In this document: positions 10,250-19,942 of the stretch, in pieces
Numbering within the stretch: position 1 is the first letter of the stretch
Layout: the number at the start of each line of letters is the position of its first letter
DNA from: Elymus sibiricus
Lineage: Eukaryota > Streptophyta > Magnoliopsida > Poales > Poaceae
Direction: 5' to 3'
Length of the DNA stretch: 64,000 bases
NCBI GenBank assembly: GCA_039707655.1
Contig: CM077667.1
Coordinates: 547,192,222-547,256,221, forward strand
Program-made: the position numbers and the translations under genes
Notes under the pieces: generated by a model
What the model saw: the letters and a program-made list of their open reading frames with translations, nothing else
Told to the model about the DNA's origin: nothing
Databases searched by the model: none

Positions 10250-13200
10250 ATGGATCAAAGAGACTTGGAACAAGAATAGTTGTTGGGGGAGATAATCCTC
10301 GCCGGAGGTGATGCTGTCTTGTCGTTTCTCAACGACACCGATGGAACAATGGAGGAGGAAGGACATGATCATGATGGCTCCGGTGACATGATCATGATGG
10401 CTCCGGAGGTGCTGACTAGCTAATTGATGCATTAATTGTTTTGGTATGTACATATATTAACTCTTCTTTCTTCTTTTATAGCCCTCCGGATCGAGCCAAA
10501 CTTCGGTAACGAGACGAGGCCCGAAGAAGAGGTTGCGCAAGGATGAAAGGTTCACGATCACAGCACTCGCGGACGATGGCCTACCGATTGAACCCAAGCG
10601 GACCAAGGACGCATTTTCTGCTCAGTGCGGAGCTATTGTTAGGGACAACATCCCGATCAGCATCAAGCAATGGAATAAGCCTAAGGACGACGCCCCTGAA
10701 GGTGATTATGTCACCGATAGACAGAAAGATGATCTTTGGACCTTGCTGAAGGCAAATTTCACCCTACCGCCAGAGGAGGATCCGAATAAGCTAGTTATAG
10801 AGCCACTGGTCAAGGCGTGTGCTCTTAAGAAGATGGCAGATCTATTCAGGAGGTGGAAGAAGGAGTTGAAATCAAAGTTTGTCGACAAAGGTGAGACTCC
10901 AGAATTCATCGGCCGATTTGAGAAGATAAGAGATCACTGGCCCGCATTTGTGGCCTACAAGACATCAGACAAGAGTAAGAAAATGTCAGAGACAAACAAG
11001 AACAACGCTGAAAAGAAGCAGTATCACCATCACACGGGGTCAGGTGGCTACCTCAAAGCCCGGCCGTTGTGGGACAAAGCTGAGAATGACCTGATTGCTA
11101 AAGGGGTCGAACCAGAGACATTGAACTGGCCAGACCGTTCAAGGACTTGGTTCTTCGGGGTTGGGGGAACTTTGGACCCTGAAACAGGGAAGTGCCGTTG
11201 GACGGACGAGCAACTTGCAATACCCGTCACGAAGGTTCAGAAGTATATCGCCGCAGCGCACGAAGGGACGTTCATTCCCGACAGAGAGAAAGACGAGCTG
11301 ACTGAGGCCCTAGGGAATGCTGAGCACCCTGGACGAACACGAGGCACACCAGGCTCCGTTTCGTGGAAGTTTGGGTTTCCCGACGCAGGCGGTTACAGAA
11401 GCCGGGAGAGAAAGAGGAAAGCGGAGCTGAGCGACATGCAGAAGATGAGTGCAAGACTACAAAATCTAGAGGAAGCTGAGAGCCAACGAGCTGCCGGCCA
11501 ACTATCTCAGCGGCACGAAGCTACCCCAGAAGCTACCCCGCCATCTCAGCGGAGAAGCAGCGTGGCTTCCACGGAGCCCGTTCAGACTGACTTCACGGAG
11601 CCTATCTACCCCGTGGATACTATCACGGAGGCTCAAAATTGCGAGCTTATGAAGAAATGCCATAACCTCACTTTATTGGCGGCTGTCGGCTCTGTTGCAC
11701 CTCCTCAACCCAACGGAACTTTTCACTGCCTTCCGATTCCACATGGCTATGCTGTTGTGATGGTGGATCAAGTAATGGAGGGATTTGAGGAGCTCGAGCA
11801 TTACCACTCTACAGGTGAAGGGGAGAATCAGTTGGTTCATGCTCTGAGGAGTACATGTCTATGGCAGAAGGAGTACATCAAGCTTCCAAACTGGACGCCT
11901 CCGCCTCCTCCTCCTCCTCCGGCGAGTCAGGGCACTCCGCCTCCTCCTCCTCCTCCTCCTCCGGCGAGTGATCAGGGCACTCCGCCTCCTTCTCCGGCTC
12001 CTCCGATGCGTGAGGGCACTCTGCCTCCTCCTTCGCCTACTCCGGCGCGTCGGAGCAGTCCGCCTCCTCCTCCGCCTCGTTGGCAACGGCGGAAGACAGA
12101 CGTCGCCGCTCCGGCTCCTCCGGCGCGTCGGAGCACTCCGCCTCCTTCTCCGCCTCGTCAGCAAGGACGGAAGAGAGACGCCGCCGCTCCGGCGGCTAGC
12201 AGTACAAGCAGAGGCGAGAGGCAATTCAGATACGGTCCATCTCTCAAGCCTCTGGAAAAGTTACCATATGAGATGACCGAGTCTGAAAACGAGGAGATAT
12301 GTCGTGCCCAAGTGAGGGACCATTTTGCAAAGAAAACTCCACCTCCGAAGAGAAGCTAGATCCGGTGAAAGTGAAGCGCACTATCGATGCCCTGAAGCGA
12401 CCACCACCGCCTCCGCCGGATTCCAACTATGTCCGGATTATTAAAAAGACATATGTAGAAGCGCGGCGGTCGGGAAGTACTTCTAGTGATGCAAGGTTAG
12501 CAGAACGAAGAAGTGGGAAAACAATTCCCCAGCTCGGCGAACAGGAGAAGCAATCGTGCCCCCCGCTCAAGGTGTCTAGCGATATCGTCGCTAATCATCC
12601 GGGGATGGTGCCTGGTACCAATCCTGGTGATTACTTGGGGGATGATGTAATTTTTCAAACGGCTGAGGTAACAGAAGAATATGAATACTTGCACGGGAAG
12701 CCTCTCGTCAAAGCTGATCATCCTCCTCTAACAACGATGATGTACAAATTGCATGAGAGGTACATGAAAACCTGCAGGGAGTCTGGGAGAGACACTATGT
12801 ATATGGCAGTGAAACCAGAGCACGAATTCATTGGACTTTCCGTGATGCCTGTTGAATTTGTGGAGTTATTTCAGTTATACAATCAACGGGCCCTCGACAA
12901 ACAACTCATGACTGCCTACTGTCTGTAAGTATTACTTCTATAGTTAAGTCTCTAGCTCAGCTTGTTCATTGCATGTATATATAATTATCCTCACTATATT
13001 ATGCAGATTGAAGATCGTCGAATGCAAAAAACTAGGAATCTTCGACGTTGGGTTCATTAGCCCAGATGCCGTAAATGAATGGACGGTAAAAAACTCAATC
13101 AAAGAGACCGAGGAGAACTTGCTACAGTCGTTCCTTATACATCAAAACAAAAGGGAAATACTCCTTCCTTACAACTTCAAGTGAGTATTGCTGTCTTCTC

Positions 13201-13739
13201 TGTATACTCAGTTTCGCTTACTCGAGGTTAAGTAATGTAATTGATGAGTTATATATGCGTGCGCAGTTTCCACTTTATTCTGCTATCCATTAAGCTTGAC
13301 GGGGCATTAGTAACTGTCTTAGACTCGAGACGTAAAGATCCCGAGAATTATGCGGACATGACTGCAATGCTCAAGAAGTAAGTTCAGTCAATACCGGGAC
13401 CATATCGGCATGCAACTTTCGTTAATTTCCTGATATCAAGTAATCATTTTCTTTGCCTGGCAGGGTTTGGAAGAAGTTCACCCGAAAGGTTCCCGGTCTA
13501 AACAAAGAGTTGCGATTTACGCACCCCAAAGTAAGTAGTACTAGCTAGTTCCGCGCATCTCTAATTGATTCAAATTTTCATCAATATATCATCACCATGC
13601 TTGCTTATCAGTTTGATTGAACTCTATTCTCGTAAAGTGCTTGTACCAGAAAGAAGGGACTATTTTATGTGCATACTACGTATGCGAGTTCATTCGCCAC
13701 TCGACCTCTGAGCGGGGCTTCTCTGACAAACAATTTGAA
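10250..13739 (+). pseudogene. CACTA-1 gene 2: plant-transposase (Ptta/En/Spm-like) protein with Ulp1/C48 peptidase-like C-terminus
   Basis: This is the second element protein, probably DNA-binding with a SUMO-protease-like tail; the exact role is unknown. A first exon at 10,250-10,408 (ATG at 10,250, donor GAG|GTGCTG) has TAG at 10,277-10,279. The main exon starts after TTTTATAG at 10,482. Its first half resembles the plant transposase Ptta/En/Spm family (WNKP, ALKKMA, WPDRSRTWF motifs). A proline-rich stretch lies at 11,900-12,170. Near 12,340 the frame shifts, then stays open to 12,928. Spliced exons follow at 13,007-13,180, 13,267-13,377, 13,464-13,530 and 13,638-13,739, all with GT/AG edges. 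They carry a C48-like triad: His (FHFILL, 13,271), Asp (VLDS, 13,322) and Cys (LCAYYVC, 13,668). The last exon seen in CACTA-3 is absent. The early stop, frameshift and lost end make it a pseudogene. Confidence 0.85.
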
Positions 13740-14064
13740 GTATGTAAATAATATTCACAATTTTACAAAAACTTGTTGTTCGACCAAGCACGGAGAAAGA
13801 GATGTCACTTCTCTCTATATATGTTCAGCATGACGATCTTGTGTAATTAATGGTTTCCTTCATTTTCTTATTAGCTAGCATCGAGTTATCTCTATATGTA
13901 TAGTAGCTACCGTCGACCGAGCACGGAGAAAGAGAGGACACTTCTCCCTATTAGCTAGCTAACACAATATGAAACCCCTAAATTAACCCTCCAAAACCCC
14001 CCAACCCCCCCCCCCTTCAAAAAAAAAATACCCCAGCTGCTGCCTGAAGCTGACGCGTGGATGA
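13740..14064 (+). other. 3' region of gene 2, no final exon (CACTA-1)
   Basis: Where CACTA-3 has its last peptidase exon, this stretch is non-coding. It holds two copies of a 19-base word also found in the transposase gene (ACCAAGCACGGAGAAAGAG at 13,783-13,801; one mismatch at 13,916-13,934), each followed by CACTTCTC-type sequence. A C-run and A-run occur at 14,004-14,030. Confidence 0.6.
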
Positions 14065-14352
14065 CCTTTGGTCCCGGTTGGTGTGACCAACCGGGACTAA
14101 AGGTCCTCCTGCCTGGGCTCCCCGCTGCGGCCACGTGGATGCCTTTTGGTCCCGGTTGGTGTTACCAACCGGGACCAAAGGTCCTCCTGCCTGGGCTACC
14201 CGCAGCGGCCACGTGGAGCCCCTTTGGTCCCGGTTCGTAAGCAAACCGGGACTAAAGGTTTTGGGCTTTAGTCCCGACCCTTTAGTCCCGGTTCCAGAAC
14301 CGGGACTAAAGGCCCTTACGAACCGGGACAAATGGGGGTTTTCCTACTAGTG
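14065..14352. repeat. CACTA-1 right subterminal hairpin array and terminus
   Basis: Inverted pairs of TTTGGTCCCGGTTGGTG/CCAACCGGGAC alternate with a repeated spacer (CTCCTGCCTGGGCT, twice). The array runs to the terminal CTACTAGTG. It mirrors the left array. Confidence 0.85.
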
Positions 14353-14565
14353 TGTACATTCATCGTAATATGTTCATGTCTCTACCTGTAGTTTTTGTTA
14401 CATGTGCGATAATGTTGTGCATGTTTTCTTGTTCAACTAGTATGCTAGATTGTTGCATGCTAATTTTTATTCTAGTCATGAATTATTTACTAGAATTTAT
14501 GATGAATTTGCCTAATCTTCCAACAATCCAAAAACCTAAATTGTAGACAATTTCCTGAATTAACT

Positions 14566-17500
14566 ATGGCTAGATTCGCTGATGCAGTGAGGCCGGATAA
14601 GTTTACCGGTGTGCACATTAATTAGTGGCAAGTGAGGCCCACACTCTGGGCTTACTCCTTTGAAAGTTTTTCATGTTAGTGATGGCATGCCAGAGGGATC
14701 TTCTGATGAAGATCAGAGAAAGTACCCGGAAGCCAACACTATTTTGTGGGATGCATTCTGAGTTTTCTTGTTGACCGTCTGTGTGATGTGTACATGCACA
14801 TGCAAGATGGGAAGACACTGTGGGCTGCACTGAATGCTAAATTCGGTGCAACACATGCAGGCAGTGAACTATACATCATGGAGAGTTTCCACGACTACAA
14901 GATGGTGAATAACCGTTCTGCGGTTGAACAAGCTCATGAGATACAGTGCCTTGTGAAGGAACTGGAACTCCTTAAGTGTGTTCTACCCGATAAATTCGTG
15001 GCTGGTTGCATGATTGGAAAAGTTGCCTTCTTCATGGAGGAATTTTGCCACAACTATGAAACATAAAAGACAAGAGATATCATTTGAAAATTTGATTGCA
15101 TCTCTTGATGTTGAAGAAAAAGCTCGGCTTAAAGACACAACTGAGAAAGGAGGTGAGGTTCAGCCTACCGCCAATATGGTGCAATAGGTACCCATAGAAC
15201 TAGAATAAAGGGAAGAACAAGCATGTTTTCAACAAGCCTATGAAGACTACTCCCTTCAAGAAGAAGAAGTTTAACAAGGCTGAGCTTGAGTGCTACGCTT
15301 GTGGGAAGCCCGGACACTTTTCCAAGGAATGCCTAGAATGTGCAAACCGAAGAGGGAAAACGAGCTCCAAGACTGTCAACATGGTGACCGCTAGCAATAC
15401 AGATGGGTATGGTAATTTAGCTATTGTACTTTCAGTATTTCAATCATCTTTGTGGTAGACTGATTTGGGTGCTAACGTTCATGTGTGTGCTGACATCTTT
15501 TTGTCTACTTCTTATCAGGTAGCAAGGGATTCTTCGTCCTAATGGGAAATCGGTCACATGCTTCTGTTCATAGAATTGGCATGGTGGATCTGAAATTCAC
15601 TTCGGGGAAGATCGTGTAGTTGAGGAATGTGCATCATGTCCCTACTATGAACAAGAATTTAGTTAGCGGCTCCCTTCTATGTCGAGATGGTTTTAAGGTA
15701 GTTTTAGAGTCGAATAAAGTAATCGTGTTGAGATTTGGACAATTTATAGGCAAAGGCTATGAGTGCGGAGGCTTGTTCCGCTTTTCGGTTTCAGATTTTT
15801 GCAATAAGTCAGTAAACCAGATTTGTGCTAGTATTAATGATGATACAAGTGTTTGGCACTCTCGTTTATGTCACATTAAATTTCATTTAATGTCTCGGCT
15901 ATCCAGTATGACTTTAATTCCGAATTTCACTATTGCCAAAGGTTCTAAGTGTCATAGTTGTGTGCAATTGAAGCAACCTCGAAAGCCTCACACCGCTGCC
16001 GACGAGAGAAACTTGGCATCTCTAGAACTCATACATTCGGATCTGTGTGAGATGAATGGTGTGTTGCCAAAAGGTGGAAAGAGATATTTCATGACGTTGA
16101 TTGATGATGCGACTACATTTTGCTATGCTTATTTGTTGCAAACTAAAGATGACGCTTTCGACTACCTTAAAATCTATAAAGCTGAAGTTGAAATCAACTA
16201 GATAAAAAGATCAAGCGTCTTATGTCAGATTGTGGTGGACAGTATTTTCCCAAAATATTTGATGAATTTTGTAAAGAACACGGTATTATTCATGAGAGGA
16301 AGTCTCCCTATTCGCCCCAATTAAACAGGGTTGCTGATAGGAAAACCACACACTGACTGACTTGGTGAATGCCATGTTAGACACTGATGGTTTATCTAAG
16401 GCATCGTGAGGGAGGCTTTATTTACTTCGTGTCATGTCCTGAATAGAGTTCTAACAAGAATAAAGATAAAACCCTTATGAGGAGTGGGTTGGGAGAAAAC
16501 CATCACTTTCTTATTTGCGCACTTGGAGATGTTTGGCAAAGGTCAATATTTCGACCCCTAGGAAACGCAAACTCGGAGCAAAGACGGTGGATTGTGTCTT
16601 TCTAGGTTATGCTCAGCAGATCATCACTTATAGATTCTTAGTGCTTAAATCTTAGGTACCTGATATGCATATTGATACTATAATGGAATCTCGTGATGCA
16701 ATTTTTTTTGAAATATATTTCCTATGAAAGATATGCATAGCATTGCTAGATTTTCTTCTGAGATAAATCCTGAATCTAGTACATCCGATGAGTATTTTGA
16801 ACAATCACATGAGGAAGTCCTAGAGAAGGATAACAATGAAGCTCCTTTGAGGATTAAGAGACAAAGGATTGAAAAATCCTTTGGTGATAATTTCATTGTA
16901 TACCTTGTGGATGAGAGGCATATGCATCTCCGCATGTAGATGATTGGAAAGGAGCTGTTCATAATGAGATGGACTAAATTCTTTCTAATGGAACTTGGGA
17001 GCTAACTGAACGACTCTATGGTTGCAAACCTTTGGGCTGTAAGTGGGTGTTCAAAAAGAATCAGAAGCCTGATGGTACCATTGATAAGTATAAGGCACGG
17101 CTTGTGGCATAGGGCTTCACTCAGAAAGAAGGCGAAGATTACTTCGACACCTATTCACTCGTTGCTAGAATGACCACCATTGGGGTGCTACTTTCCCTAG
17201 CTGCTTCTTATTGTCTTATCATTCATCAAATGGATATAAAGACAGTTGCCCTAAATGGAGAGTTGGAAGAGGAAATCTATATGGATCAGCCTGATGGGTG
17301 TGCAAGTTGCTAAAATGTTTGTATGGTCTAAAACAGGCACCTAAGCAATGGCATGAGAAGTTTGAAAGAACTCCGACTTCTGCAGGATTTGTCATTAATG
17401 AGGCTGATAGGTGTGTTTACTATCTCCATGGTGGGGGCAATAGTGTTATATTATGTTTGTATTTGGATGACATACTGATCTTTGGTTCATACATTGATGA

Positions 17501-18420
17501 GATCAATGAGGTCAAGTATTTTCTATCAAAGAGTTTCGACATGAAATATCTGGGAGAAGCCGATGTGATTCTGAACATCAAACTAATTAAGGATGAGAGT
17601 GGGATTACATTAACATAATCTCACTAGGTTGAGAAGGTCTTGAGCCAGTTCGGCTTTATGGATATCAAGTATTCTCCAACACCTTATGATCCCAGCGTGA
17701 CGCTCAGAAAGAACAAGAAAGAAACGAGAGATCTATTAAGATACTCTCAAATTGTCGGTTCACTCGTGTACTTAGCTAGCTCAACAAGGCCAGATATATC
17801 TTTTTCTGTGAGCAAACTGAGTAGGATAATGTTCAACCCGGGTGATGATCATTGACATGCACTAGAAAGGGTCTTTCGCTCTCTAGGAGGTACTATGAGT
17901 TATGGAATTCACTATTCAGGGCATCATATTGTGCTAGAAGGATATAGTGGTTCGAACTGGATCACTGATCTTGATGTACTCTATGCCACAAGTGGGTATG
18001 TATTTACTCATGGAGGTGGCGCAATGTCATGGAGGTCTTTCAAACATACCATATTGACGAGGTCAACTATGGAAACAGAACTAACGGCTTTAGACACATC
18101 CACTGTTGAGGCAGAATGGCTACGTGAACTCTTGATGGACTTGGATGTGGTTCAAAAACATGTATCGTCTATTCTTATGAATTGTGACAGCCAAACGGTT
18201 ATCGCTAAAGTGAACAATTCTAAGGATAATGCATAGTCATCAAGGAACATGAAGAGACGTTTGAAGTCTGTCACGAAGTTGAGAAACTGTGGAGCAATAA
18301 CTGTTACATATATTCAAACAGACAAAAACCTGGCAAATCCCTTGACAAAGGGACTATCAGGAAATGTGATAGATATTGCATCGAGGGAGATGGGTATGAG
18401 ACCCATAGATGTTACACCAT
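14566..18420 (+). pseudogene. Copia-1 gag-pol polyprotein, heavily decayed
   Basis: This remnant encoded the capsid, protease, integrase, reverse transcriptase and RNase H used for retrotransposition. Gag opens at ATG 14,566 and keeps the CCHC knuckle CYACGKPGHFSKEC (15,291-15,332). The protease site reads DLGA (Asp codon 15,462) instead of D-T/S-G, just after a TAG at 15,456. Integrase sequence with WHSRLCH and HSDLCEMNG lies at about 15,840-16,200. Reverse transcriptase carries YLDD at 17,460-17,471 in place of the common YVDD. RNase H-like sequence (TMETELTALDT) is near 18,065-18,100. Stops and frameshifts break it into at least eight pieces. It belongs to a different Copia lineage from Copia-3. 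Confidence 0.9.
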
Positions 18421-18618
18421 AGTAGTAACCCAACCTTTGTGATCGGAGATCCCGTAAATTAGGACCTGGGAAGAACAAGCTATTGGTTAACTGACGAGAG
18501 TAATAAGTGACCGTCTCTAGGTGAAGATGCAAAACTCCCATGGCTATAAGGCTCAGAGCTGTAAGGCAGGTTGGCAACATGCCTTAATGTGGTTCTATTG
18601 GCTATTATAGCAAAGATG
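18421..18618 (+). other. Copia-1 3' untranslated region, left piece
   Basis: This is non-coding sequence after the RNase H end, interrupted at 18,619 by CACTA-2. The remaining piece resumes at about 26,355. Confidence 0.75.
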
Positions 18619-18654
18619 CACTAGTAAAAAACAGGGCTTTCGTCCGGAGCATTA

Positions 18655-18895
18655 GTCCCGGTCGGGTTTTGGACCGCGACTAATGTTACCACTAGTCCCG
18701 GTTCCAACGGCTAGGCTTTAGTCCCGGTTCATTTGTGACCTCTAGTCCCGGTTGGTGTTACCAACCGGTACTAAAGGGGTCGAGGCAGGGTTGCATCAGG
18801 CCTGGGCCCCAGCGAGCCCCTTTAGTCCCGGTTGGTATCCCCAACCGGGACTAGAGGTGGCCCTTTAGTCCCGGTTTGTATCACCAACCGGGACA
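18655..18895. repeat. CACTA-2 left subterminal hairpin array
   Basis: It has multiple TAGTCCCGGTTGGT/ACCAACCGGGACTA units, some degenerate (CCGCGACTAATG, ACCGGTACTAAAG). It ends about 12 bp before the TATA box at 18,907. Confidence 0.85.
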
Positions 18896-18906
18896 AAAGA
18901 TATCCC

Positions 18907-18914
18907 TATATATA
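18907..18914 (+). promoter_or_regulatory. TATA box of CACTA-2 left promoter
   Basis: TATATATA lies directly downstream of the left array, with the same context as CACTA-1 (2730) and CACTA-3 (27,012). A C/T-rich leader follows. Confidence 0.65.
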
Positions 18915-19551
18915 GATGCTTCGTCCAGCCCGAGCCCAACCTCTCTCTCTGTTTTCTCCTTTCTCTCCTCTGTTCTCTTCCCCTTGCTCGAGCTCATCCT
19001 TCATTTTTGCCAATATTTGTCAAGATTTGAGGCACACCATCTATCCAAGTGTTCACAAAGGTTAGTAACTTTGTCCTTTCATCTCTCATTGCTAGATTAG
19101 CTCGTGCAATGCTCTATAAGTATAGTGATTTGTGGGTTTTAGTTTGGGAGTAATTATGTGGGAGTTTATTTGATTTGTATGCAATTTGAGCTTAAATTAA
19201 CTTCTTAGTTTGCATATATGTAGGTGTGGTTTACTTAGTGCCTTCCCGTCCCCGTCCTAACCACCGTCGCTCGCCCGCACCGTCCCATCGCCGGCACCAC
19301 CTTGGTGAGCCTCTTGTTCTTATCCTTTTTATAAAAAAAATCTTATTTGTATGATTTAGATAGTTACTTGTATAATTTTCTTACTTGTATGATTGTTTGT
19401 TATACATAGTGCCATGACTTTGATATCCATGCCCGTCGGCCCTCGTCCGGTTTAAGATTCGGATGTGGTATATTCTCTTTTATAACTATTTGTTGCATTT
19501 CGTGTTTATGACAATTATGCCCATCAAGTTGACATAGATATTTTTATCTAG

Positions 19552-19857
19552 GAGGTATGTGAACCGAAAATTGCAACCGACCCTCTTGTCGAGAAGTTAA
19601 ATTTAGTTGAAAAAGAAAAAGAGTATTTGAAAGAAAAATTGAAAAGAATTGAAGAAGAGAAGATGAAATTGGAGTTGTATGTTGCCGATGTCGTCGATGA
19701 TCACAAGATGAAGATGGATGCACTGCGCTTGAAGATTAGAAAGATTAGAAAATATGCCGTTAATAAAGAGGCTTGGTATCATTATGCTGTTGGATCAATT
19801 ATTACCTTAGTTTCGATTTTGATCGCATTTGTTGTTGCATTTAAATGCTTTAGCTAG
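19552..19857 (+). CDS. Small coiled-coil and single-membrane-helix protein exon (CACTA-2)
   Basis: This is an open exon of about 101 codons after a splice-acceptor-like TTTTATCTAG, ending at TAG 19,855-19,857. The N-terminal two thirds is rich in Glu/Lys with heptad spacing (LNLVEKEKEYLKEKLKRIEE), predicting a coiled coil. The C-terminus holds a hydrophobic run (YAVGSIITLVSILIAFVVAF), a likely tail-anchor helix. CACTA-3 has the same exon (27,661-27,966) with only conservative changes and no stops. The upstream coding exon is not clear, as no in-frame ATG is seen. It sits between the left promoter and the transposase. I recognise no named family, so function is unknown. Confidence 0.6.
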   Translation, partial: EVCEPKIATDPLVEKLNLVEKEKEYLKEKLKRIEEEKMKLELYVADVVDDHKMKMDALRLKIRKIRKYAVNKEAWYHYAVGSIITLVSILIAFVVAFKCFS

Positions 19858-19942
19858 ATAGTTTTATGTTGTTTTATGAGAATAAGTGTGTATGAACTTT
19901 ATGTATGAAGTTGTATTAATTTGGTCTTTTTGGTGTTGTGTA

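Larger units (their letters stand above)
2371..14352 (+). mobile_element. CACTA-1: near-complete CACTA (En/Spm-type) transposon, 11,982 bp
   Basis: The left end is CACTAGTACAAAACAGGG and the right end is CTACTAGTG. TSD TGT occurs at 2368-2370 and 14,353-14,355. A 3-bp TSD and CACTA ends define the superfamily. Contents left to right: subterminal hairpin array, promoter, tnp2-type transposase pseudogene (3120-6460), 336-bp tandem repeat, AT-rich block, internal hairpin array, second promoter, two minisatellites, gene 2 with a Ulp1/C48-like end (10,250-13,739), and right subterminal array. Both genes carry disabling mutations, so this copy is probably not autonomous. Its left terminus differs clearly from CACTA-2 and CACTA-3, marking a separate subfamily. 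Confidence 0.95.
1586..14525 (+). repeat. Copia-1 5' LTR, interrupted by CACTA-1
   Basis: The LTR pieces are 1586-2370 and 14,353-14,525, about 955 bp once CACTA-1 and one TGT are removed. It starts TG and ends CA. A TATA box (TTATATAG, about 1717-1724) fits the LTR promoter. The junction sequence is uninterrupted in the 3' LTR copy near 34,780-34,800, which proves the pieces belong together. Confidence 0.92.

Noticed and set aside
11859..12276. Arg- or Leu-rich frames overlapping gene 2
   Set aside because: They are shadow frames of the proline-rich CCTCCTCC stretch of gene 2.
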